Source: Pseudomonadales bacterium (GTDB taxonomy: Bacteria; Pseudomonadota; Gammaproteobacteria; Pseudomonadales; Ketobacteraceae). From it: a DNA stretch of 64,000 bases. Positions 57,643-64,000 of this stretch are shown here, piece after piece. The position numbers and the translations under genes were made by a program. Every line of letters starts with the position of its first letter. Within the stretch, counting starts at the first letter, position 1. The stretch covers positions 62,001 through 126,000 of the forward strand of contig PAPM01000030.1 in assembly GCA_002708905.1 (NCBI GenBank). The letters run 5' to 3'. Below the pieces are notes generated by a model, which did not search any database, was not told where the DNA came from, and saw only the letters and a program-made list of their open reading frames with translations.

Positions 57643-58581
57643 TCAGTTGGGCACCAGTCTGAACAGGCGTGGTATGTTACCTTTTACGCGATTGGTGCTG
57701 CGGGGGAAATACACATTGAAAAAGGAGCCATTCCAATAGAGTCGATATCTAAAATCGATCTCTTGCCCATTCAGTGTAATGTTCTCTTTTACTGATGTGT
57801 TCACCGGCGCGAGATTATAAATCCAGGGAGTACCAGCTCCGTCTTCCAAATCACCAAAATGATCCCGGGTGGCAGCCATTTCCGTTACATCAAGATACAG
57901 CGTAAAGGCTTCAATACCATTACATACTGGAAATCCGCCACTACTGTTATAAAAAACCTCCACCTCCGGCTCGATGGTTACGCTTAGCGTATTGTTGTCA
58001 TGCCAACGAATAATAGGTGAATAGCCTTCACCCGCGTCGTCCACATCCAAGCTATAATCCATTTGTTCCAAGGTGGCTTCCGGCACACCGAAACTTCGTT
58101 CAAGCTCTAAACAGTCCTCCATAATTTGCGATGGCCAAAGATCCTTATTCAATACACTGAAGCCATGCTCGTTTACGAAGCCTCCACTGATGAGCGCCCC
58201 ATCAGACATTCGATACAAACGGACGTTGTGATCAAAAAAAGTGGAACTGAATTGAAAGCTGTAGACTGCCAACAATCGATTATCCGGTGAGGGAATTAGA
58301 GAAACGATGCTTTCTGAATACCCATCGTAAGTAGCCATTGAATAATTCACCATTTCCGCCTGTAATGGCGACAGGCTCGTCAAATTGGCCATTTGCAGTG
58401 TTTCTTCCCCTGTCGTGTCATTCACACTAACCATGGCAAAACCAGCTCTGCCGGTGGGATAAACAGGCTCTAAACGATAAATTGGTACTATAGGCAAGGG
58501 TTCAAAGTACTCTAGTGCCTGGCTGAGCGTTACGGTAGATAACATCAGGAAACCCAAGATTACTTTCAGATATACACGCAT
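57643..58581 (-). CDS. Exported protein of unknown function
   Basis: 312 residues from the ATG at 58581, with a signal peptide (MRVYLKVILGFLMLSTVTLSQA, cleavage ~24). The mature part is beta-rich with many aromatic and acidic residues (IVSLIPSPDNRLLAVYSFQF; FGVPEATLEQMDYSLDVDDAGE; IEAFTLYLDVTEM). It may be a propeller-like fold. Not recognised. It ends 4 bases from the convergent small peptide gene. Base composition is more A+T-rich than the nif genes. Confidence 0.65.
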   Translation of the reverse strand: MRVYLKVILGFLMLSTVTLSQALEYFEPLPIVPIYRLEPVYPTGRAGFAMVSVNDTTGEETLQMANLTSLSPLQAEMVNYSMATYDGYSESIVSLIPSPDNRLLAVYSFQFSSTFFDHNVRLYRMSDGALISGGFVNEHGFSVLNKDLWPSQIMEDCLELERSFGVPEATLEQMDYSLDVDDAGEGYSPIIRWHDNNTLSVTIEPEVEVFYNSSGGFPVCNGIEAFTLYLDVTEMAATRDHFGDLEDGAGTPWIYNLAPVNTSVKENITLNGQEIDFRYRLYWNGSFFNVYFPRSTNRVKGNIPRLFRLVPN

Positions 58582-58680
58582 GGTATATGCCCCAATCATT
58601 CCCATAAAAACGATTGCTCCAGTATATTCAGTACTTGGCCATGGAAAAACCCATAAGTTCGGAATAATAAATGTGCAATA

Positions 58681-60306
58681 TTACCCTTTGCCGGAATAGG
58701 GCGGTAAGGTGGTGATGCGATGATCCACCAACGGACCACCAACAGTGAAGTGATAAACGCTTTGCAGCGTATTGTCGGTCAACCCCAGCAGCTGGTGAAC
58801 CGGATCATCAAAATAACAACCAATCCCCGTTCCCCGCAGACCGGCGGCCTCTGCTTCCAGATACAGGGTCTGCCCAACGGCACCTGCCTCCCAAAACAAT
58901 TCACGGTAGCGCCAGGGCGCGTTTTGAAGAGTCGGCTCGAACTCCGCCAACATCGCCAGACTGAAACAACTCTCAGCCGCTATCGCTTGCTGGCAGCTCA
59001 ATTTGGCGATGGTACGTTCAGCTTTGGCCAGAATCAGTTGCTGCAAAGGAATCGAATCCGGAATGCCAGCAACCGGCTGCCATTGGAACTCCGGCCGCAT
59101 GTTATCCCGCATCAGCGCCTGACCGTGCTCGCTGCGGGGCAAGGCATACAATCCCGGTGCAATGCCTTCCACCCGATGAATAAACAACACCAGATGAATA
59201 CGTGGATGCCAGTTCACCGTATTCCAGGGAGCATATTGCGTTCTCGGCTGCAACTGATCCAGACAACGGGAAAAGTGTTGCCGGGACATGACCGTGACAC
59301 CATCAAATGATTGCGCCGAACGACGGCGGCGCAACAATTTGCCTGCTGTTTCTGAACACTCGGTGGGAATAATGATGCTGGTATCAACTGCTGCAACCGC
59401 CGGCGACGCTGCGTTTTCCGGGCGCTGACTGGCTTCTGTCACCTCGTCGATCACCGGCCAGTGGTATAGATGCTTGGGGTCCAACACGTTGGCCTTGCCA
59501 AACCACTGACCGGATTGCGCAAGGGTAAGCAACGAGGCAGGGCCGACACCATCGCAAGATTGCCCGCCAGGCAAAATCTTCAGCAACAAATCCGGATGTT
59601 CCCGCTCGGCATTGCCGAAATCCCTTTGCCGATCCAAACCCAACAGCGTTGCCAGCCCATCGTCACCCCACATCAGCTGAGGCGAGATGTTCCAGCCCAG
59701 GGTGGCGGCACCATAACTGATGGCGGCCATGGCATGCCCCACATCGTGTTGGCAGTAACGGAAAGCGCGTTCGCCATATTTCCAGGCCTCGCGCCAATGC
59801 ACGGAGCTGAAGCCGATGTATAACTGGGGCTGAGACAATTCCAGTTCAGACAGGGCAGCTTCGCTGAAACGACAACGCAGCTCCAGCGCATGGGCGTCAG
59901 CCCGGTAGTGGTACAGCCCGTCCGACAACCCTTCCACAGCAATAGCAATAAGATAAGTTTCAGTAGGGTGCAGGTTGCCGCTGGATGGATTAACCCGCAG
60001 CGACCAGCGGGCCGTGCCATATTGTTTCCAGGCGGACAAGGCCACGGATATCTCCAGTAATGTTGCCACACTGGATAAATCCATTGACTGAGCCGCAGCG
60101 GGTTGATCGCTGCTAAGGGCAGAGAAAGGTATCACCAACCGATCTGCCAGCAAAGGCAAATCAATCTGCTCAGCGCCGTCAAAACGCCGGAACGGGTCCG
60201 GTTGCGCGTCCCAATCCAGGGTGTCCGGCCCCTTGGCATAACCGTCCATGCGGTGCTTGGTACGGTCATGATAGTCAATAACGATTTGCTGCTTGGGATC
60301 GCTCAT
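58681..60306 (-). CDS. SagB/ThcOx-type nitroreductase, duplicated domain
   Basis: 541 residues holding two nitroreductase-like halves. The N-terminal one (~70-260) has RWSLRVNPSSGNLHPTETYL, the FMN-binding R-x-x-P-S-x-G-x-L-x-P motif of SagB/ThcOx enzymes, and FRYCQHDVGHAMAAISYGA. The C-terminal one (~310-530) is more degenerate, with KLLRRRRSAQSFDGVTVM, GLYALPRS and EAGAVGQTLYLEAEAAGLRGTGIGCYFDDPV. These enzymes are flavin-dependent oxidases of azoline rings or other substrates. No peptide-modification genes adjoin. It is 3 bases after a NifZ-like gene behind a strong sigma54 promoter, so it is likely part of the nif regulon. Confidence 0.85.
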   Translation of the reverse strand: MSDPKQQIVIDYHDRTKHRMDGYAKGPDTLDWDAQPDPFRRFDGAEQIDLPLLADRLVIPFSALSSDQPAAAQSMDLSSVATLLEISVALSAWKQYGTARWSLRVNPSSGNLHPTETYLIAIAVEGLSDGLYHYRADAHALELRCRFSEAALSELELSQPQLYIGFSSVHWREAWKYGERAFRYCQHDVGHAMAAISYGAATLGWNISPQLMWGDDGLATLLGLDRQRDFGNAEREHPDLLLKILPGGQSCDGVGPASLLTLAQSGQWFGKANVLDPKHLYHWPVIDEVTEASQRPENAASPAVAAVDTSIIIPTECSETAGKLLRRRRSAQSFDGVTVMSRQHFSRCLDQLQPRTQYAPWNTVNWHPRIHLVLFIHRVEGIAPGLYALPRSEHGQALMRDNMRPEFQWQPVAGIPDSIPLQQLILAKAERTIAKLSCQQAIAAESCFSLAMLAEFEPTLQNAPWRYRELFWEAGAVGQTLYLEAEAAGLRGTGIGCYFDDPVHQLLGLTDNTLQSVYHFTVGGPLVDHRITTLPPYSGKG

Positions 60307-60309
60307 CAG

Positions 60310-60576
60310 TTACTGAAAAGGTACAAGTGGCTCAGCACTTAACTCATGCTCAAGGCAGGTGACCGGTGGCCCCAGTTCCCCATTGGGTAATTGGAAACTG
60401 ACCAGGAAAACCTCTTCATCCGGGTTCTCCTCGAAGTGACCAACATTAATTAACATACCCATGGTCCCCACTTCGGCGAAAATCTCGTTCTCATCTGCGT
60501 GAGGAACAGAACCGTCATTCACTATCTGCACAGCGGCATACACGGCGTCACCATTGTGTACATGTCGCAAGCTCAT
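60310..60576 (-). CDS. Small NifZ-like protein
   Basis: 88 residues or so from the ATG at 60576 (GAGGAC 9 bases upstream); a longer start at 60630 includes a cysteine-rich stretch but lacks support. The order VQIVNDGSVP ... EIFAEVGTMGMLINVGHF resembles the NDG ... P ... V-G-x-x-G-x-x-x-x-V-G pattern of NifZ (see 44914). It would be a short single-domain form. In an operon with the SagB-type gene. Function by homology uncertain. Confidence 0.6.
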   Translation of the reverse strand: MSLRHVHNGDAVYAAVQIVNDGSVPHADENEIFAEVGTMGMLINVGHFEENPDEEVFLVSFQLPNGELGPPVTCLEHELSAEPLVPFQ

Positions 60577-60737
60577 TGCTGTATGTCCTCTACACTTGTC
60601 GCAAAACCGACAAAACAGACACGACACCATGTCATCAGAAATAATGCGATCATACCGAGACTCCTCGTTAACACTGATTTATCAGGGAGTTAGTCCTGCG
60701 TTGGCTTACTACAAAGCCGATGCGTCGCTATAAAAGT

Positions 60738-60753
60738 TGCAAAAGGTTTGCCA
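60738..60753 (-). promoter_or_regulatory. Sigma54 promoter of the NifZ-like/SagB operon
   Basis: On the minus strand TGGCAAACCTTTTGCA: perfect TGGCA and TTGCA elements with GG-N10-GC spacing. 162 bases before the NifZ-like start, directly after the end of the NYN gene. A single TGT-N10-ACA motif lies at 60597-60612, downstream of it. Confidence 0.78.
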
Positions 60754-60762
60754 GGACAGAGC

Positions 60763-61239
60763 TTAACTGAGCAGTAGGTCCTGCCTGATTGGAATAAACT
60801 TGCTTGCAGTATTGATTAATGACGTCGCGGTAAGCTCGGGCACACCATATACTTCAACGAGCTTTCCCTTAACGTTACGTAAATTATCGACCAGCAGGTC
60901 AAAATCACCATCCCCCGAAACTAAAACTACGATATCTGCTCCACTGGTACGCTCCAGGGCATCTATGGTAATACCCACATCCCAGTCGCCTTTCGCCGAT
61001 CCATCGGACCTTGCGATATACGGCCTCAATTTCACTTCAAAACCAATGGCTCTCAGAATGTTTTGAAACTCTCTCTGTTTCCTGTCGCCTTTATCAATCG
61101 CGTAAGCGCAGGCCGTTACAACTTCTCTGTTGGCGGTGACCAAAGACCAAAATTTGTTGTAATCAAAGTTGCGTGCGTACTTCTGTCTTGTGGTGTAATA
61201 CACATTTTGTACGTCCACGAATATTGCAACCGTATTCAT
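60763..61239 (-). CDS. NYN/LabA-like PIN-fold protein
   Basis: 158 residues from the ATG at 61239; an ATG at 61281 adds a low-complexity head. IFVDVQNVYYTTRQ with the first acidic residue, AIDKGDRKQREFQNILRAIG, KGDWDVGITIDAL and VLVSGDGDFDLLVDNLRN are the acidic clusters of the NYN (LabA/DUF88) nuclease fold. Likely an RNase or nucleic-acid-binding protein. Low GC compared with neighbours. Confidence 0.87.
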   Translation of the reverse strand: MNTVAIFVDVQNVYYTTRQKYARNFDYNKFWSLVTANREVVTACAYAIDKGDRKQREFQNILRAIGFEVKLRPYIARSDGSAKGDWDVGITIDALERTSGADIVVLVSGDGDFDLLVDNLRNVKGKLVEVYGVPELTATSLINTASKFIPIRQDLLLS

Positions 61240-61299
61240 CTGTTTTTTTCCGTTCCAAACTTGGATATTACACCAACTCACCTCAGCATGTCTGCGCGG

Positions 61300-62505
61300 T
61301 CACAACGCTATCAGGTCCACCGACCATATCATCCCCAATGCAAAGCGCTGCACAGAATCCGATTGGATAGCATCCTCTATCGCTTCAAACCGCAACGCAA
61401 AGTCCGGGCGCAGTTGCCAACGATAAAGCAGGCCGGTGCGCTCAGGATCGTGCTTAAGGTTATACAGTCCGGTGAGTTCGGCCATGTTGTGAGCCGCTGC
61501 TCCGGTAATATTGTTTGCCAACGCCAGCCGCTCCCAACGCACGCCCACCTGGTGATCGCCATAACCGACGCTGGCCTGTAGCCAACCACCATTGTTATCT
61601 GCAATCCATTGCACCTGCCGGGTGTTATCCCAAATAACACCATCAATATCGACCTGGAAATACTGCGCTTCCACACTCCATTGCCAGTTCCGGCTGAAGT
61701 CCCCATTGAGCCGGATAAACACCCCGCTTATCTCGGTACGACCATCAAACCAGTATTCGGGAGCATCACTGGTAATGCTCCCATGACTGTGGCCGGATGC
61801 GGTGTAGCGGGTATCGGCGCGGTCTTCCGCATCCGCCTGCAACCACCACATACCTGCATGCAATGCAAGAGCATGCCAACGCTCCAGATAATGCAAATAG
61901 ACGTCGCCACTTTCATCCCCGGCGCCATTGGCGGGAAACCCATCGCCCTGCCAACTTTCCAGACCCAGCTGGAATGGACCAGCGGACAGCGTTAAACGCA
62001 CACCATCGTCATTCAGTTGCCGGCCCAGAAAGGCGTCCATGGGCAGGGGCGTTTCACTGAACAAACGATCGCTGCTGTGTTCCCCATTGGCCGGTGTCAT
62101 GGCGGCAGCCATGCGCCCTGCACTGACCGTGATGAACATGGGTCCGGTGTCGAATTCCACACCGCCATAGGCGTGGTGAATTTCCGCGTCGGAAACGCCA
62201 TCGTGACTGGAAACCTGCAGCATGCCGAATACACCATCGGCAGTTCGATGCTGAACACTGATGCGAGCCTCGTCAACAGTGGTACCTTCCTCCACTGGGT
62301 AGGCTTCTCCCCCCATTAACACACCGGGTATCTGCCAGCGGCCATCCTGCAACAGCATTCCGTCATCACGCCAGGTGGCACTCACCGCAGCCGAAACCTG
62401 GGTACCGATCTGCGTTTCGACCTCGCCATGAGCGTAAGCAAATTGGCCGCACAGCAGCAGGCTGACTCCAAAGCCAATCGAATGGAGAGGATAGACTCGA
62501 TTCAT
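61300..62505 (-). CDS. Outer-membrane beta-barrel protein
   Basis: 401 residues with a signal peptide (GFGVSLLLCGQFAYAHG, cleavage ~25). The mature protein alternates amphipathic strands with aromatic girdle residues (WQWSVEAQYFQVDIDG, WLQASVGYGDHQVGVRWERL), as in porin-like barrels with DUF-type 'phosphate-selective porin' appearance. Begins 2 bases after the MbnH stop, so it is in the same operon. It may pass copper or the MbnP partner. Ends with VDLIAL, not the canonical aromatic. Confidence 0.7.
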   Translation of the reverse strand: MNRVYPLHSIGFGVSLLLCGQFAYAHGEVETQIGTQVSAAVSATWRDDGMLLQDGRWQIPGVLMGGEAYPVEEGTTVDEARISVQHRTADGVFGMLQVSSHDGVSDAEIHHAYGGVEFDTGPMFITVSAGRMAAAMTPANGEHSSDRLFSETPLPMDAFLGRQLNDDGVRLTLSAGPFQLGLESWQGDGFPANGAGDESGDVYLHYLERWHALALHAGMWWLQADAEDRADTRYTASGHSHGSITSDAPEYWFDGRTEISGVFIRLNGDFSRNWQWSVEAQYFQVDIDGVIWDNTRQVQWIADNNGGWLQASVGYGDHQVGVRWERLALANNITGAAAHNMAELTGLYNLKHDPERTGLLYRWQLRPDFALRFEAIEDAIQSDSVQRFALGMIWSVDLIAL

Positions 62506-62507
62506 GA

Positions 62508-63665
62508 TTACTCCCAGGGATTACTGAAGCGGCTGGCGGTGACAAACTCCTGATCCGTCAGGCTTTGCAAAAATGCAATCAGATCCGACTTTTCCTCAGC
62601 TGTGAGTTCGAAACCGTTTACAAAGCTGTCTTTGAACGGGTTGAGGCGTCCATCTCCGGCGTAGGGTCCGGTTTCTATATTGCGTCCTCCGGCCGCGTAG
62701 AAGTCCACCACGTCTGCGAGTGTGGCAATGCTGCCGTCGTGCATATAGGGCGCGGTCAACTCGATATTGCGTAACGTTGGCGCGCGGAACTTACCCATGT
62801 CAGAAGGATCACCGGTGGCCGCAAACAGGCCTTGATTGTCTACCGGAAACGCTCCAGTGCCGCCGATGTTATACAAGCCGGTGTTGTGGAAAGGGCGCTC
62901 CACAAAAGCAATAGCACGATCCAGAGTGGAGTCAGAAAAATTGTAGCCGCCGTGACAATGGAAACATTCCAGCGCTTCACTGAAGAACAGAGCCTGACCC
63001 CGTTGCGCGGAAGCCGACAGGGCGGAACGGTCGCCGAGTTGGAATGCATCAAAGGGGCTGTTGAAGGAGGTCAGGCCACGCACAAAACTGGCCACAGCAG
63101 CAATGATATTGGGAAAGGTAACCGGGCTACCCTGATTCGGAAACGCTGCGGCAAACAACGACGCATACAAAGGCTCATCCAGAATCCGTTGCAGCACTTC
63201 ATCCTGGTTGCTTTCATCAATGCCCTGCTCAACTGGATGCTCGGAAAACAGCGGCGTCTGCATCTGGGCTTCAATACTGATCAATGCTGGATTGGCCCAG
63301 GTATAGGTGGCGTTGTAAGCCACATTCGTCAGCGTCTGGGAATTACGGGGATGCTGGTCACCGGTGGAACCAATCGCCACCACCAGGCCGTCGGTGAAGG
63401 CTTTATCCTGATGGTGGCAGGTCGCGCAGGACTGGGTGCCATTGCCTGATAACCGGACGTCATAAAACAAGTGTCGACCCAGCTGAAACTTGGCTTCTGT
63501 CATGGGATTGGCAGCAGGCTCCAGCGGTAAGGGAATGCCATCCCGCAACCACCAGGCAAAACTTGTCTGATTCGCCCCGCCATCGTCCAGCGTGGTACTG
63601 CTGCCGCCGCAGCCCGCCAGACCCAATACCATACCTAGGGTCAAAGCACTGAATAGTCCTCTCAT
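62508..63665 (-). CDS. mbnH: Di-heme cytochrome c peroxidase-like protein (MbnH type)
   Basis: 385 residues. A lipobox (LGLAGC, Cys19) makes it a lipoprotein. Heme motifs C80-A-T-C-H84 and C234-F-H-C-H238 give the MauG/CcpA fold. In methanotrophs and others MbnH uses its high-valent diheme to turn a tryptophan of its partner MbnP into kynurenine, creating a copper site. The MbnP-like gene is immediately upstream. Distinct from ordinary peroxidases by this pairing. Confidence 0.9.
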   Translation of the reverse strand: MRGLFSALTLGMVLGLAGCGGSSTTLDDGGANQTSFAWWLRDGIPLPLEPAANPMTEAKFQLGRHLFYDVRLSGNGTQSCATCHHQDKAFTDGLVVAIGSTGDQHPRNSQTLTNVAYNATYTWANPALISIEAQMQTPLFSEHPVEQGIDESNQDEVLQRILDEPLYASLFAAAFPNQGSPVTFPNIIAAVASFVRGLTSFNSPFDAFQLGDRSALSASAQRGQALFFSEALECFHCHGGYNFSDSTLDRAIAFVERPFHNTGLYNIGGTGAFPVDNQGLFAATGDPSDMGKFRAPTLRNIELTAPYMHDGSIATLADVVDFYAAGGRNIETGPYAGDGRLNPFKDSFVNGFELTAEEKSDLIAFLQSLTDQEFVTASRFSNPWE

Positions 63666-63676
63666 TGCAGACCCTG

Positions 63677-64000
63677 TCAGTTGGCTACAGAAAAGACCGT
63701 CTGCACTAATCCGGGATCGTTGTCACCACTGGCCAGATTCAATCCCAACTGGGTGAACACACCGTTGCACTCCGGATCTGTTCCACCCGACATACAACCA
63801 ACCGCACCACCGCTGTCTGTGCTGAGGTCACTGTCCTGTACCAGGGCGGCGTAATCAATACGTATGCGCTGAGTTTGGTAATCAAAATTATCGAACTGAA
63901 TTTGGGGGCGGTTCGGGTTACTACAACTCACATCGCCATTGCTATCCGCAACACAACCGGTGGCGCCCACATGCACGTTCCAGTTTTCAATATCGAAACG
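63677..64000 (-). CDS. mbnP: MbnP-like four-Cys metalloprotein (5' end outside window)
   Basis: The frame is open to the right edge. The visible 108 residues include NVHVGATGCVADSNGDVSC and GCMSGGTDPECNGVF, two cysteine pairs as in the 'metallo-mystery pair system four-Cys motif' family (MbnP). There is a tryptophan in DIENWNVHV, but the family's modified Trp may be elsewhere. 11 bases ahead of mbnH in the operon. The signal peptide would be outside. Confidence 0.85.
   Translation of the reverse strand, partial: RFDIENWNVHVGATGCVADSNGDVSCSNPNRPQIQFDNFDYQTQRIRIDYAALVQDSDLSTDSGGAVGCMSGGTDPECNGVFTQLGLNLASGDNDPGLVQTVFSVAN

Noticed and set aside
60597-60612. Perfect TGT-N10-ACA near the NifZ-like gene
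   Set aside because: It lies between the sigma54 promoter and the start codon, downstream of the expected transcript start. A single copy is expected by chance about every 4 kb, so I do not call it an NifA enhancer.

Overview
The window looks like chromosome from a diazotrophic gammaproteobacterium of the Pseudomonadales/Oceanospirillales kind. The evidence is a nif cluster in Azotobacter/Pseudomonas stutzeri order, a tkt-epd-pgk-fba glycolytic block as in Pseudomonas, RecQ and LpxC of proteobacterial type, and moderate GC. I cannot name the genus. Both window edges cut genes: a TPR protein at the left and an MbnP-like protein at the right.

Regions 1-42 kb are mainly ordinary chromosome. 0-2 kb holds a TPR protein end, a cupin protein and a graveyard of decayed genes (prpF and a Fur/Zur-like fragment). 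2-9 kb has a DUF2236 oxygenase, an ammonium transporter with a textbook sigma54 promoter, and a three-gene GMC oxidoreductase/lipocalin-like set. 9-13 kb has a FAH hydrolase, a Dabb protein, and a D-2-hydroxyacid dehydrogenase divergent from serA, the two probably coupled. 13-24 kb is a mix: methyltransferase, beta-propeller, ChrA, QEGLA protein, DUF2061 protein behind a Fur-box-like site, PAQR protein, GreA/B-like factor, DUF3592 and ankyrin proteins, and an LpxC homologue. 24-31 kb has an AraC regulator, HIT, SDR, a solitary integron integrase with a LexA box but no visible cassette array, a lipase-like hydrolase, a winged-helix protein and a nitrilase-fold orphan. 31-37.5 kb is the tkt-epd-(lipoprotein)-pgk-fba block with a multi-hairpin palindrome between pgk and fba. 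37.5-42 kb has a TonB-dependent receptor and recQ.

42-57.6 kb is the nif region. nifF reads rightward; everything else reads leftward as two operons: nifE-N-X-nafX-CCE_0567-fdxB-[2Fe-2S] ferredoxin-orf124-DUF364, then iscA-nifU-S-V-cysE-orf172-nifW-Z-M-clpX. All three transcription units begin with a -24/-12 promoter, and each has two or three TGT-N10-ACA NifA boxes upstream, so the region is one NifA/sigma54 regulon. The units supply FeMo-co scaffolding (NifEN, NifX), Fe-S and cysteine supply (IscA, NifU, NifS, CysE), homocitrate (NifV), maturation and stability (NifW, Z, M, ClpX) and electron carriers (NifF, FdxB). nifHDK, nifB, nifQ and nifLA are not in the window.

57.6-64 kb contains a small peptide gene divergent from nifE, a secreted unknown protein, and a NifZ-like protein plus SagB/ThcOx nitroreductase pair with its own strong sigma54 promoter (a candidate new nif-linked unit). 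It also holds a LabA/NYN protein and an MbnP-MbnH 'metallo-mystery pair' with an outer-membrane barrel protein.
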